Counted from the stretch's first letter, positions 9,325 to 19,226 are shown. The stretch is 64,000 bases of DNA from Lactobacillus sp. W8174 (GCF_016100975.1 NZ_JACFRN010000001.1:186001-250000); one strand, 5' to 3'. Notes: generated by a model not told the origin, from the letters alone. Numbers and translations: made by a program.

Positions 9325-12300
9325 GTGCCACTAACAGAACTGATAATTGACGGCTTTAAATCCTTTGCCGAAAAAACTACAATTAAATTTGACACTGGTA
9401 TTACTGGCATAGTTGGTCCCAATGGTAGTGGTAAGAGTAATATTACTGAAGCAATCAGATGGGTCATGGGCGAATCCAGTGCTAAATCTTTACGTGGTTC
9501 AAACATGAAAGATGTTATTTTTGCTGGGAGTGAATTCCGCAAACCGGCAAATCATGCAGAAGTTTCTCTCATTTTTAACAATGAAAAGCATGAACTCAAC
9601 TTTAAGGAAGACCAGGTAATTGTTACTAGGCGGATTTTAAGGTCGGGAGATAATGAGTATTTAATTAACAAAAAGAGTGTCAGACAACGTGATGTGCGTG
9701 CTCTATTTTTGGATTCTGGAATTTCACAGGACAGTTTAGCAATTATTTCCCAAGGCCGGGTGGATCAGATATTAAATTCTCATCCGGAAGAACGGCGTTC
9801 ACTATTTGAAGAAGCAGCAGGTGTACTTCATTTTAAGAGACAAAAAGAAGAAGCAAAGGTTCAGTTGGAACAGACAACTGATAATTTAGTGCGCATCAAC
9901 GATCTTGTCAAAGAGCTAGAGCAGAGGATTGAACCTCTTCATGAACAAAGTTCTTTAGCTAAAGAATATCAATTTCAGAAAAAAGGCTTGGATCGAGAAC
10001 TAAAAACGTTATTGGCATTTGAAATTCAGGATCTAGATAATCAAAAAGAAAAAGAACAGGAAAAGGCCGATGAAAATCAAGGCCTTTTATCTAAGCTGGA
10101 TCGAGAAGTAAAAGATTCTCAAGCAGCTGTGGCGAACAAAAGAAAAGAATATCAAACTTTAAATAGTCAAAGAGATAAGGTACAAAATGATTTACTTTCT
10201 TTGACTAAAAAGCTTTCTGAAATTAATACCAATTTGCAGGTTGCGGAACAATCTAAACAATATAGCGCAGCCACAAAAAAAGAATATGAAACTGAATTGA
10301 GTGACTTAAAAAAGCAATTATCGGCAATTGAAAGTGATAGGATTGATCTGCTTGAAAAAGAAAAGAATTTAAAGGGTGAGCAAGAGAAGTTAAATGATAA
10401 AAGAACTAAACTCTGCGCTCAGCTAAAAGAAAATCCTGAACAGCTAAACCGAAAATTAGAACAGCTCCGTTCAGCTTATATTCAGTTGTTGCAAGATCAA
10501 ACTTCTAATAATAATGAAATAGTTTATTTGAATTCTGAACTGAAAAAACTTTCTGATAATAGCCAGTTTCAAACAGAAAATGTTGTTGAAGAACTAAGAA
10601 ATGAAACTACTGAGCTTAAACGACTTAAATCTGAAGGTAGGTCACTTAAAGAAAACTGTCAGGTTGAAAAGCAGAAGATTGCAGATCTCATTAGGGAGCA
10701 AAAATTAAGTCAAAAAAATTTGTCATCTCTTCAAGAATCATTGGCGACCAAAAAACAACGTTTTAGTCAATTAAATGCGCGTTATGATGCTCTGGAGAAT
10801 ATACGCAAACGTCATGAAGGTTATTTTTACGGAGTCAAAAATGTTTTAAATAATATTTCCGCTTATCCTGGAGTAGTTGGAGCAGTGGGAGAATTAGTTA
10901 CCTTTCCTGCCAAATATGAAGCTGCAATGGCTACAGCATTAGGGAATGGGGTTCAGGATTTAGTCACTAAATCAAAATTGGATGCTCGGGATGCTATTAA
11001 TAAATTAAAAGAAAACCATGCGGGCCGTGCTACTTTTCTTCCTCTTGACGGTTTAAGAGAATATACAATACCAACTTCAACTATCAATACAATTTCTTCT
11101 TTTTCCGGATTTCAAGGTATTGCAAGCGAAATAGTTAAAAGTTTACCTAATCAAGATATTGCGCCTGCAATTAATTATCTCCTTGGAAATACTATAATAG
11201 TTGACACAATAAGCAATGCTATGAAGATAAGACAGAGAATTTCTCGCTATCGTATTGTAACTCTTGACGGAGATGTTATTTCACCTGGTGGTTCAATGAC
11301 AGGAGGAGTGCGTAATCAAAAAAGCAATTCTCCACTTCAAACAACTGCTGAACTGAGGCAATTAAGACAAAATATTAATGATTTAAAAGCAAAAATTAAG
11401 AATGAACAATCTCAGTTAGCTGATGCTGTAAGCAAGAATGAAGTTTCAACTCAGCAGTTGAATGATGTGAGATCGAAATTTCAAAATCTTAAACAAGAAT
11501 TAGGTGAAGCGGTTCTTTCGTATCAAAACCAAGAAAAAGAAGTGAACAGGTTAAAGGCTGCGAATAGTTTGTTTGAACAACAAAAGCAAGAACGCAACCA
11601 GGAAATTGCTGAAACTAAGAACAAGATTAAGTCTGCCGCAAAAAAGAAGGAAGAACTGCAGGAGAAAATACTTCAGCAAAAACAGGATATTAGTGAATTG
11701 CAATTACGTATTAAGAACTTTTCAGAGTTGAATCAAGAGGTTCAGGAAAAGTTAAGCGAACTTGATCCGCAAATAGCAGTTTATGCTAATAAGTTGGAGA
11801 ACGTTTCAAAGCAAAAATCCGATAAAAAGAATGAATCAAAGCAGCATCAAAATCAGATTAGTACTTTGTCCCAAAAGTTGAAGGAACTTGATGAAAAAGA
11901 TGTGCTCGGTGACGAAAAGAAGATGAATTTTGAACACGAAAATAAAGAGGGCATTGCAAAAAAGAAAAATTTGCAGGAACAGCTTAATACTTTAAGTTCT
12001 AAATTAGGGCATTACGATGCTAAAATTAACCAACTTGATCAGGTAGCGAGTCGTAATTATGAACTTCGTAAAGATGCTGCTGCTGAACAAAAAGATTTTT
12101 CTGTGAAAATAGCACAGTTGAATAGCCAAATAGATCAACGTTTAGATACTTTGAATACGGAATATTCGCTAACATATGAGGCCGCATTGAATCAAGCGGA
12201 AACAGAAAATAATGAGGCCAATAGGACACAACTTCAGAAGAATGTGAAACTGCATCGCATGTCTATTGCGGACATTGGTCCAGTTAATCTGAAGTCAATT

Positions 12301-12888
12301 GAAGAATATGAAAATGTTAAAAAACGTTACGACTTCCTTAATGCACAACAAAACGATTTGTTAAAGGGTCGAGACAATTTAGAAAAATCGATGTCGGAAC
12401 TTGATCAAGAAGTATGTAGTCGCTTTAGTAAAACTTTTACTGAGATAGCCCATAGTTTTACTGAATTGTTTCCGGTGGTTTTCGGAGGTGGCAGTGCCAA
12501 ATTAGTTTTGACTAATCCTGAAGATTTATTGAACACAGGAGTTGAAATTATTGCTCAACCACCGGGTAAAAAGTTGCAAAAACTAAGTTTGTTATCAGGT
12601 GGAGAAAGGGCACTGACAGCAATTACATTGCTTTTTGCTATGCTCAAAGTCAAACCGGTACCATTTTGTGTACTGGATGAAGTGGAGGCAGCGCTTGATG
12701 ATGCAAACGTCACGCGCTTTGCACATTTCTTAGAAGAATATGATATGCATACACAATTTATTGTAATAACGCATAGAAGAGGAACAATGGAAAAAGCAGA
12801 CCAACTTTATGGTGTTGTTATGCAAGAATCAGGCGTATCGCAAGTATTGTCAGTGTCATTAAAAGAATTAAAAAATGAGGTGAAATAA
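9325..12888 (+). CDS. smc: Chromosome condensation ATPase SMC
   Basis: Structural maintenance of chromosomes protein, which with ScpA and ScpB organises and segregates the nucleoid. The 1187-residue product has Walker A GPNGSGKS at residues 31-38, a long coiled coil, a hinge around 510-650 (YPGVVGAVGELV and the glycines of GDVISPGGSMTGG), a return coil, the ABC signature LLSGGERAL near 1089 and Walker B CVLDEVEAALDD near 1114. The start is GTG, preceded by AGGGAGATGA. Length and order of parts are normal for the family. Confidence 0.97.
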   Translation: MPLTELIIDGFKSFAEKTTIKFDTGITGIVGPNGSGKSNITEAIRWVMGESSAKSLRGSNMKDVIFAGSEFRKPANHAEVSLIFNNEKHELNFKEDQVIVTRRILRSGDNEYLINKKSVRQRDVRALFLDSGISQDSLAIISQGRVDQILNSHPEERRSLFEEAAGVLHFKRQKEEAKVQLEQTTDNLVRINDLVKELEQRIEPLHEQSSLAKEYQFQKKGLDRELKTLLAFEIQDLDNQKEKEQEKADENQGLLSKLDREVKDSQAAVANKRKEYQTLNSQRDKVQNDLLSLTKKLSEINTNLQVAEQSKQYSAATKKEYETELSDLKKQLSAIESDRIDLLEKEKNLKGEQEKLNDKRTKLCAQLKENPEQLNRKLEQLRSAYIQLLQDQTSNNNEIVYLNSELKKLSDNSQFQTENVVEELRNETTELKRLKSEGRSLKENCQVEKQKIADLIREQKLSQKNLSSLQESLATKKQRFSQLNARYDALENIRKRHEGYFYGVKNVLNNISAYPGVVGAVGELVTFPAKYEAAMATALGNGVQDLVTKSKLDARDAINKLKENHAGRATFLPLDGLREYTIPTSTINTISSFSGFQGIASEIVKSLPNQDIAPAINYLLGNTIIVDTISNAMKIRQRISRYRIVTLDGDVISPGGSMTGGVRNQKSNSPLQTTAELRQLRQNINDLKAKIKNEQSQLADAVSKNEVSTQQLNDVRSKFQNLKQELGEAVLSYQNQEKEVNRLKAANSLFEQQKQERNQEIAETKNKIKSAAKKKEELQEKILQQKQDISELQLRIKNFSELNQEVQEKLSELDPQIAVYANKLENVSKQKSDKKNESKQHQNQISTLSQKLKELDEKDVLGDEKKMNFEHENKEGIAKKKNLQEQLNTLSSKLGHYDAKINQLDQVASRNYELRKDAAAEQKDFSVKIAQLNSQIDQRLDTLNTEYSLTYEAALNQAETENNEANRTQLQKNVKLHRMSIADIGPVNLKSIEEYENVKKRYDFLNAQQNDLLKGRDNLEKSMSELDQEVCSRFSKTFTEIAHSFTELFPVVFGGGSAKLVLTNPEDLLNTGVEIIAQPPGKKLQKLSLLSGGERALTAITLLFAMLKVKPVPFCVLDEVEAALDDANVTRFAHFLEEYDMHTQFIVITHRRGTMEKADQLYGVVMQESGVSQVLSVSLKELKNEVK

Positions 12889-12890
12889 CA

Positions 12891-14075
12891 GTGGGTTTAT
12901 TTGATAAGATAAAAAAATCTTTATTTGGTGAAGAAAATAGTAAAGCTACTGATGATTCACAGAATCAATCAGAAAAAGAGCAACAAGAATCTTCTGAGGA
13001 GCTAAAAAACAAGGAAGAGATAACCTCTGAGGAAAAACAAACTTCAGAAAAGAATGAATCAGAAAACGATAATTCGACAGCTTTTCAGGAAGAAGAATCT
13101 TTAGAGCAAGAAACTGAGGATGAGCCTGATAACGAAAAGCAAAATGAAACTGAATTATATGAAAAAGGTTTAGAGAAAACTAATCAGGGCTTTGGGGCTC
13201 GATTAAATCGCTTTTTTGCCCAGTTCAGGACTGTTGACGAAGATTTCTTTGATGACTTGGAAGAGCTGCTAATTGAATCAGATGTCGGTTACGAGACTGC
13301 CGAAGAATTGACTGACGAACTGCGAGATGAAGCAAAATTGCAGAAAGCCAAGTCGCGAGATGATTTGAAAAAAGTTATTGTTGAAAAATTAGTTAATCTT
13401 TATGACCAAAGTGGTAATTCCGAAAATGAAAAATTAAAGTCTCATAACGATGGCAAGCCGAATATTTATCTTTTTGTAGGTGTAAATGGCGCGGGCAAAA
13501 CCACAACAATCGGAAAATTGGCTAAAAGATTTAAAGATGAAGGAAAGTCAGTTCTTTTAGCAGCAGCAGATACTTTCAGAGCTGGTGCAGTTGAACAATT
13601 ATCAGAATGGGGCGAAAGAGTCGGTGTTCCAGTAGTAACTGGAAAAGAACAAGCTGACCCTGCTTCAGTGGTTTATGATGCGACTGATAAGGCCCTTAAA
13701 GAAAATTATGATTATTTATTAGTGGATACTGCTGGTCGTTTACAAAATAAAAAGAATTTAATGAATGAGCTGGAAAAAATTGAACGGACAATTAAAAAGC
13801 AAGCACCAGAAGAGCCAACAGAAACTCTATTAGTTTTAGACGGCTCAACTGGTCAAAATGCACTCCTTCAAGCTAAGGATTTTGATAAGACTACCAAATT
13901 AACTGGATTGGTATTGACTAAATTGGATGGCTCATCAAAGGGCGGAGTCGTTTTAGCAATTAGAAATGAGATGAAATTGCCGGTAAAATTAGTTGGTTTG
14001 GGTGAAAAAGCTAGCGATTTGGCTGATTTTGATGCCGCAAACTATGCTGTCGGACTATTTCATGATTTAATTTAA
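12891..14075 (+). CDS. ftsY: Signal recognition particle receptor FtsY
   Basis: GTPase that receives ribosome-SRP complexes at the membrane. It begins with GTG two bases after the smc stop; GAGGTG within the end of smc is the ribosome site. The first 85 residues are strongly acidic (runs of Glu, Asp and Ser), as in many FtsY proteins. The N domain follows (SDVGYETAEEL), then the G domain with GVNGAGKTTTIGKLA near 197, DTFRAGAVEQL near 226, DTAGR near 277 and TKLDGSSKGG near 343. The length of 394 residues fits. Its partner Ffh is encoded at 17775. Confidence 0.96.
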   Translation: MGLFDKIKKSLFGEENSKATDDSQNQSEKEQQESSEELKNKEEITSEEKQTSEKNESENDNSTAFQEEESLEQETEDEPDNEKQNETELYEKGLEKTNQGFGARLNRFFAQFRTVDEDFFDDLEELLIESDVGYETAEELTDELRDEAKLQKAKSRDDLKKVIVEKLVNLYDQSGNSENEKLKSHNDGKPNIYLFVGVNGAGKTTTIGKLAKRFKDEGKSVLLAAADTFRAGAVEQLSEWGERVGVPVVTGKEQADPASVVYDATDKALKENYDYLLVDTAGRLQNKKNLMNELEKIERTIKKQAPEEPTETLLVLDGSTGQNALLQAKDFDKTTKLTGLVLTKLDGSSKGGVVLAIRNEMKLPVKLVGLGEKASDLADFDAANYAVGLFHDLI

Positions 14076-14109
14076 GAATAGATTTTTTAAAGGGAGATAT
14101 TGAGATTTA

Positions 14110-15534
14110 ATGAAAGAATATAGTGCATGTACAACAATTTTAGTAGGTAAAAAGGCTTCAGTTGACGGTTCGACCATGATTGCTCGTAATGATGACACTT
14201 TTCGTCCCATTACACCGCAAAAATTTATTATCAGACCCGCTGCAAAAGATGAATCAGGTCGTAAAATTAAGTCTTGGTTGAATAAGTTTGAATTAGACTT
14301 ACCTGAAAATGCTCAGGCCGTTCCAGCTGTACCAAATGTTGATTACAAAAACCGTGGTTATTACGATGAGAGTGGTATTAATCAAGAAAATGTGGCAATG
14401 TCTTGTACTGAATCAACTTATGGTAATGAGAGAGCACTCGCATATGATCCACTGGTAAAAGATGGGCTTGATGAAGATTGTATGCAGTCAGTTGTTTTGC
14501 CTTATATTCATTCTGCTAGAAATGGAGTTGAATATTTAGGCAAACTGATCGCTAAATATGGTTCACCTGCAGGTAACTCAGTTCTTTTTGGCGACAAAGA
14601 TGAGATCTGGTATATGGAAATTGTCACAGGTCATCACTGGGTAGCGCAACGTATTCCAGATGATGCTTATGCAATTGCTGCAAATCGGGTTTCCATTGAA
14701 CAAGTAGATTTTTCTGATTCAGACAACTTTATGTGGAGCGAAGGCATTCAGGAATTTGTTGCCGATCACAACTTAAATGTTGATCATCAGGGATGGAATT
14801 TCCGTCATATTTTTGGTACTTATAGTGAACAAGATAGGTTTTATAATACTAATCGTGTTTGGTACGGGCAAAAATATTTTAATCCCGAAATTGAACAAGA
14901 TCCTACCGATGGTGATTTACCTTTCATTCGGCGAGCTGCTAAGAAAATAACTAGAGAAGACATTGAATTTGTGCTTGGTAGTCATTACCAAAACACTCCC
15001 TATGATCCTTTTGGTAAAGGCACGGAAGAAGAGAAACATCGTTTCCGTCCAATAGGTTTAAATAGAACGCAAAATTCACACATTTTACAGATTAGAAATG
15101 ATGTTGACCCTGATAAAGCAGCAATAATGTGGCTTTGTATTGGTGGACCAACCTTCACGCCTTTTGTACCATTCTTTGCTAATATGAACGATACAGATCC
15201 GTCTTACAATAACACATCAATGGAGTATAATCTTAGCGATGCTTGGTGGTACTACAAATCTCTTGCGGCACTTGTAGAAACGCATTACCCACAATTTGTG
15301 CAATTAGATACTGACTATTTAAATGAGCTTAACCAATACTATTGCAGACGTGTAGAAGATGTCATTGCTCAAGCTCAAGGCAAAACAGGTGCAGAATTGA
15401 CTTCATATTTGACCAAGGCCAATCAAGAAACAGTTGCTTATACTAGAAAACGGTCAGAAAAATTATGGGCACAGATGATGATTGATTCAATCAATATGTC
15501 AAAATTAACTTTTAATATGGATGAAAATCTGTAA
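14110..15534 (+). CDS. pepD: Dipeptidase, peptidase family C69
   Basis: Cytoplasmic dipeptidase of the PepD/C69 (Ntn-hydrolase) family, cleaving dipeptides delivered by peptide uptake. It opens MKEYSACTTILVGKKASVDGS; in this family the Cys of SACT (Cys7) becomes the N-terminal nucleophile after loss of the leading residues. Further family sequence includes GSTMIARNDD-type RNDD (about 26-29) and GNSVLFGDKDEIWYME near 155-170. The length of 474 residues is usual. The ATG is 12 bases from AGGGAGAT, a slightly long spacing. It stands alone between ftsY and a bidirectional terminator. Lactobacilli often carry several C69 paralogues, so the gene symbol is a family label. Confidence 0.88.
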   Translation: MKEYSACTTILVGKKASVDGSTMIARNDDTFRPITPQKFIIRPAAKDESGRKIKSWLNKFELDLPENAQAVPAVPNVDYKNRGYYDESGINQENVAMSCTESTYGNERALAYDPLVKDGLDEDCMQSVVLPYIHSARNGVEYLGKLIAKYGSPAGNSVLFGDKDEIWYMEIVTGHHWVAQRIPDDAYAIAANRVSIEQVDFSDSDNFMWSEGIQEFVADHNLNVDHQGWNFRHIFGTYSEQDRFYNTNRVWYGQKYFNPEIEQDPTDGDLPFIRRAAKKITREDIEFVLGSHYQNTPYDPFGKGTEEEKHRFRPIGLNRTQNSHILQIRNDVDPDKAAIMWLCIGGPTFTPFVPFFANMNDTDPSYNNTSMEYNLSDAWWYYKSLAALVETHYPQFVQLDTDYLNELNQYYCRRVEDVIAQAQGKTGAELTSYLTKANQETVAYTRKRSEKLWAQMMIDSINMSKLTFNMDENL

Positions 15535-15547
15535 ATTTAATTGTATT

Positions 15548-15578
15548 AAAAAAGTCTGGAAAATTTCCAGACTTTTTT
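15548..15578. terminator. Bidirectional terminator between pepD and the permease gene
   Basis: A near-perfect palindrome with a GTCTGG/CCAGAC core flanked by A and T runs works on both strands, ending pepD and the converging permease gene. Confidence 0.88.
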
Positions 15579-15597
15579 GTTACGTGGTTAATGTCAG

Positions 15598-17028
15598 TTA
15601 CTTAATTTTTTTATTCATGGCTGAATGACGAATACCATAAAGCAAGTAAATTATAATGCCGATTAGAGACCAAATTAGCATGTATTTCTTAGCTTGCATA
15701 TCTAATCCCCAAAATACAGCAAGGGACCCCAAGAATGCCAATAAGGGCAAGACAGGATACCATGGCATTTTAAATGCCGGATCAGCAATGTCTTTGCCCT
15801 CACGTGGACGCAGGCGATAAATTCCTAGCGAAACAAACATGAAAGCAATTAGAGTTCCTGCTGAAACTAGCTGTGTTAAAAATGAAAAAGGAATAAACGC
15901 TGATATGATAATTGCAATTACCGCGACAGTCCACAGAGAATTTGCAGGACGATGATCTTTATTCAATTTACCTAGTCCTTTAGGAATCATGCCATCGCGG
16001 CCAAATGAATATACCAAACGAGAGCTTGCCATACAGAGACCAATCAAAGCAGTAAACATTCCTAAAATAGCAACAGATTGAACTATAGTGGCAATATGGC
16101 CAAAGCCCGTTTTCCTTAAAGCATATCCTACAGGTTCAGCGGAATTTAAATATTGTTGGTATGGCACCATTCCCACGAGCACCAAGCTAACAGCAACAAA
16201 TAGCACTACTGCAATTAATAAAGAACCAATAATTCCTCGAGGCATGGTCTTTTGCGGATTAATAGCTTCTGCTGAGTTTGAAGCAATGGTATCAAAGCCT
16301 AAAAATGAAATATAAATCATTGATACACCAGCATAAATTCCTTGCCAACCACCAAAAGGTCCATGAGCTGTTGGGCGATAGTGAGGTATAAAAGGAATAA
16401 AATTAGTTTTTTTCACTACAGTCAGACCAACAAACACAAAAAGCAAAATTGCCAGCACTTTGACCACCACCAGCACATTCTCAACTCGGGAAGCTTTAGA
16501 TACTCCAAAACTGACTAAAAAAGCTGCTAGTAAAATTGCTAAAAGGGCAACTAAGTCAAACATTCCCCCATTTACACCTAAAGGATTAGCTAAAGCCGCA
16601 GGTAATTTCCAACCTAAAGGAGCTATTAATGCCCGTAGGTTTGCTGACAGACCGGAACTTATAAAAGCCATGCCAATTAAGTATTCGGCTAAAAGAGCCC
16701 AGCCAGAGAACCAGCCCCAAAACTCGCCAAAAATAACGTTGATCCAAGAATAAACAGAACCAGCAAAAGGCATTGCAGCTGCCATCTCTGCATAGGCAAA
16801 GGCCACCATACCAGCTACTATTGAAGCGACTACACAGGATATTGCGACTGCTGGTCCTGTGTGTAATGCCGCTACTTCACCAGGCAAGGTGAAGATTGAA
16901 GTTGAAACAATGGTACCAACACCTAGTGCCAAAAAATCACGAACCCTAAGAGTTCTAACTAAATGACCGTCTTTTTCCTGATATATTCCAGGATCTTCTT
17001 TCCGGTTCATCAATTTCCATAAATTCAC
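15598..17028 (-). CDS. APC-family amino acid permease
   Basis: Membrane transporter of the amino acid-polyamine-organocation superfamily, closest in pattern to cationic amino-acid type permeases (YfnA/CAT-like). It has about 12 membrane segments; the hallmark ALGVGTIVSTSIFTLPG marks the unwound first helix that binds substrate. The frame is open up to 17097, but AAGGAG lies eight bases before a GTG at 17028, giving MNLWKLMNRKEDP, so that start is preferred. The 280-base leader has two terminator-like hairpins, pointing to control by premature termination. It converges on pepD. The transported amino acid is not determined. Confidence 0.85.
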   Translation of the reverse strand: MNLWKLMNRKEDPGIYQEKDGHLVRTLRVRDFLALGVGTIVSTSIFTLPGEVAALHTGPAVAISCVVASIVAGMVAFAYAEMAAAMPFAGSVYSWINVIFGEFWGWFSGWALLAEYLIGMAFISSGLSANLRALIAPLGWKLPAALANPLGVNGGMFDLVALLAILLAAFLVSFGVSKASRVENVLVVVKVLAILLFVFVGLTVVKKTNFIPFIPHYRPTAHGPFGGWQGIYAGVSMIYISFLGFDTIASNSAEAINPQKTMPRGIIGSLLIAVVLFVAVSLVLVGMVPYQQYLNSAEPVGYALRKTGFGHIATIVQSVAILGMFTALIGLCMASSRLVYSFGRDGMIPKGLGKLNKDHRPANSLWTVAVIAIIISAFIPFSFLTQLVSAGTLIAFMFVSLGIYRLRPREGKDIADPAFKMPWYPVLPLLAFLGSLAVFWGLDMQAKKYMLIWSLIGIIIYLLYGIRHSAMNKKIK

Positions 17029-17085
17029 TCTGAATTGCTCCTTAAGAATAAATTTTTTAGTCATTTTAAAAGTACTTTTTACATT

Positions 17086-17122
17086 TAAAAAGTTCACACG
17101 AATATCGACTAAAGTGCGAACT
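17086..17122 (-). terminator. Leader hairpin 2 ahead of the permease
   Basis: On the reverse strand AGTTCGCAC pairs with GTGTGAACT (17114-17122 with 17091-17099, one G-U), followed by five U. It lies 58 bases before the chosen start codon, so it could act as an attenuator. Its downstream arm includes part of a segment complementary to the loop of hairpin 1. Confidence 0.5.
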
Positions 17123-17199
17123 TGTTTAATGATTAATTGGCTTAAACAACCAGTGTCATTTAACGGTTTAAAATACTTTTGAAAAAATGGCTGTTATTA

Positions 17200-17241
17200 A
17201 AATAAAAGACGGTACAAAATTACAAATATTCGTGTACCGCC
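17200..17241 (-). terminator. Leader hairpin 1 ahead of the permease
   Basis: On the reverse strand GGCGGTAC pairs with GTACCGTC (17234-17241 with 17208-17215, one G-U) and is followed by UUUUAUUUU. It is 65-100 bases from the predicted transcript start. GGCGGTACACG faintly recalls a T-box motif, but the UGGN needed to pair with tRNA is absent. Confidence 0.55.
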
Positions 17242-17312
17242 TAGATTTATAATTTCAAAGAATTGTTGGTCTCCATGAGAGATAATAAAATTCCTAAAAA
17301 TTAATTAAATTA

Positions 17313-17341
17313 ATGATACAGATTTTGGCTTCAAAAAGCAA
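17313..17341 (-). promoter_or_regulatory. Reverse-strand promoter of the permease leader
   Basis: Read on the reverse strand: TTGCTT, exactly 17 bases, TATCAT. Transcription would start near 17306, giving a leader of about 280 bases before the GTG at 17028. The 400-base gap 17029-17428 is filled by this leader and the promoter of ylxM. Confidence 0.55.
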
Positions 17342-17382
17342 GAAATTGCGGCAGACCTTAAGTAAAATTTTGGTTTTCAAGA

Positions 17383-17411
17383 TCGTCATTTTTCGACATT
17401 TTTGCTATACT
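17383..17411 (+). promoter_or_regulatory. Promoter of ylxM-ffh
   Basis: TCGTCA, 17 bases, TATACT with an upstream TG (extended -10). The start codon is 18 bases downstream of the -10. Confidence 0.55.
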
Positions 17412-17428
17412 TGTTCAAGGTGAGGGTA

Positions 17429-17770
17429 ATGGATGATCTCGAAAAAAATGAAATATTGGGTGATTTATACGCCTATTATGGTGGTCTTTTAACTAAGAGT
17501 CAGAAGAGTTATTTTGAAGATTATTATTATAATGACCTGTCCTTAGGAGAAATAGCTAGCAATCATCATGTTTCACGTCAGGCAGTTTACGACAATTTAC
17601 GTCGCTGTCGCAAATTGTTAAAAAATTACGAAGACAATTTACATATGCAAAGAGACTACAATATGATAGAAGATAAATTAACTGAAGTTGTAGTTGCACT
17701 GAAAAAAAGCAAATCAAGCCAAGCTTTACAAATAACTACTGATTTAATAAATCAACTGAGGGGAGAGTAA
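17429..17770 (+). CDS. ylxM: YlxM/p13 family SRP-associated regulator
   Basis: Small helix-turn-helix protein (UPF0122) encoded next to ffh in Firmicutes and thought to modulate the SRP pathway. The product has 113 residues counted from ATG 17429, chosen because AAGGTGAGGG lies just upstream and the longer frame to 17402 would begin with TTG inside the promoter. Sigma-70 region-4-like sequence is visible: LSLGEIASNHHVSRQAVYDNLRRC (about residues 32-55). The stop is four bases before ffh. Confidence 0.9.
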   Translation: MDDLEKNEILGDLYAYYGGLLTKSQKSYFEDYYYNDLSLGEIASNHHVSRQAVYDNLRRCRKLLKNYEDNLHMQRDYNMIEDKLTEVVVALKKSKSSQALQITTDLINQLRGE

Positions 17771-17774
17771 TTCC

Positions 17775-19202
17775 ATGGCATTTGAAAATTTAAGCGAAAG
17801 AATTCAAAAGGCCTTAAAGAATTTAACAGGAAAAGGGAAAATATCAGAAGATGACATCAATAGTGCTAGTCGGGAAATTAGACTGGCATTACTAGAAGCT
17901 GATGTTAACTTTAAAGTTGTTAAAGATTTTATCAAAAAAATAAAGCAAGAAGCTCTCGGAAAAGAAGTTCAGGAAAGTCTTAATCCGGGCCAGCAAGTCA
18001 TCAAGATCGTTAATGATGAATTAACCAAGATGATGGGTGAAAGTGCGGTTTCTCTAAATAAATCTAAGCATATTCCTACCATTATTATGATGGTCGGTTT
18101 ACAAGGTACAGGTAAAACTACCACAGTCGGTAAATTAGCCAACAGGTTAATACAAAAAGAAAAAGCTAGACCGCTGTTAATTGCTGGCGATATTTATCGT
18201 CCAGCTGCTGTTGACCAGTTGCAACAAATTGGTGATCAGCTAAAAGTTCCTGTTTATAGTGAAAAAGATCAAAAAGATGTAGCGCAAATAGTAAAAGACG
18301 GTTTGAGTCAAGCCGATAAAAATAAAAATGATTATGTCATTATTGATACCGCTGGACGTTTGGAAATTGATGAACCATTAATGGAAGAACTTGAGCGCGT
18401 TAAAGAAGTCGCCCAACCAGACAATATTTTGCTGGTAGTAGATGCCATGACCGGTCAAGCTGCAACTGATGTGGCTAAGGGCTTTGACAGCCGCTTGGAT
18501 ATTACGGGCGTAATTTTAACCAAACTTGACGGTGATACCCGTGGTGGTGCTGCACTGTCAATCAGAGCAGTAACCGGCAAGCCAATTATTTATACCGGTC
18601 AAGGTGAAAAATTAACCGACCTGGAACAATTCTATCCTGATCGGATGGCCTCTAGAATTCTGGGCATGGGTGACATGCTGACTTTGATTGAAAAAGCCCA
18701 ACAGGATTATGATGCTAAAAAGGCTGAAGAAGTTGCTGAAAAAATGAAAGAAAATACTTTTGATTTCAACGACTTTGTTGATCAGATTGAGCAAGTTGAA
18801 AAAATGGGCCCACTTGACCAGCTGATCAAGATGATTCCGGGAATGGCAAACAATCCCCAGCTTAAGAATGTCAACTTTGATAAAAAACAAATTGTTTATG
18901 TGAAAGCAATTATTTCATCAATGACAGAAGAAGAACGAGAAAATCCAGAATTGCTTAATCCAAGCCGCAGAAGAAGAATTGCAGCAGGTTCTGGTCGACC
19001 TGTAGTTGAAGTCAACAGAATGATTAAGCAATTTAAACAGGCCCGCGATATGATGAGCAAAATTACCAAGGGTAATTTTAAGGGAATGGATAATTTGCCA
19101 GGAATGAATTCTCCAATGGGCCGGATGGCTATGCGTCACATGGGTAAGAAATTCAAGAAAAACAAGAAAAAGCGCATGAAGGTCAAGAGATACCATTCAT
19201 AA
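17775..19202 (+). CDS. ffh: Signal recognition particle protein Ffh
   Basis: GTPase subunit of the signal recognition particle, which binds SRP RNA and signal sequences on ribosomes. The 475-residue protein has the N domain, then a G domain with GLQGTGKTTTVGKLA near residue 107, DIYRPAAVDQL, DTAGRLEIDEPLM and TKLDGDTRGGAALS, and a methionine-rich M domain after about 300 ending in a basic tail (KKFKKNKKKRMKVKR). GGGGAG precedes the ATG. It is the partner of FtsY. Confidence 0.97.
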   Translation: MAFENLSERIQKALKNLTGKGKISEDDINSASREIRLALLEADVNFKVVKDFIKKIKQEALGKEVQESLNPGQQVIKIVNDELTKMMGESAVSLNKSKHIPTIIMMVGLQGTGKTTTVGKLANRLIQKEKARPLLIAGDIYRPAAVDQLQQIGDQLKVPVYSEKDQKDVAQIVKDGLSQADKNKNDYVIIDTAGRLEIDEPLMEELERVKEVAQPDNILLVVDAMTGQAATDVAKGFDSRLDITGVILTKLDGDTRGGAALSIRAVTGKPIIYTGQGEKLTDLEQFYPDRMASRILGMGDMLTLIEKAQQDYDAKKAEEVAEKMKENTFDFNDFVDQIEQVEKMGPLDQLIKMIPGMANNPQLKNVNFDKKQIVYVKAIISSMTEEERENPELLNPSRRRRIAAGSGRPVVEVNRMIKQFKQARDMMSKITKGNFKGMDNLPGMNSPMGRMAMRHMGKKFKKNKKKRMKVKRYHS

Positions 19203-19226
19203 AAATCACCTGTTAAGTAAAAACAC

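Noticed and set aside
13000-13150. Acidic repeat region as a separate gene or insertion
   Set aside because: It is in frame with FtsY, and acidic N termini are normal in this family.
16460-16753. 97-residue forward ORF opposite the permease
   Set aside because: Antisense to conserved membrane helices of the permease, with no ribosome site or family resemblance.
17208-17241. T-box riboswitch upstream of the amino-acid permease
   Set aside because: GGCGGTACACG only partly matches the T-box, the UGGN is missing, and only about 65 bases precede it, too few for stem I and a specifier loop.
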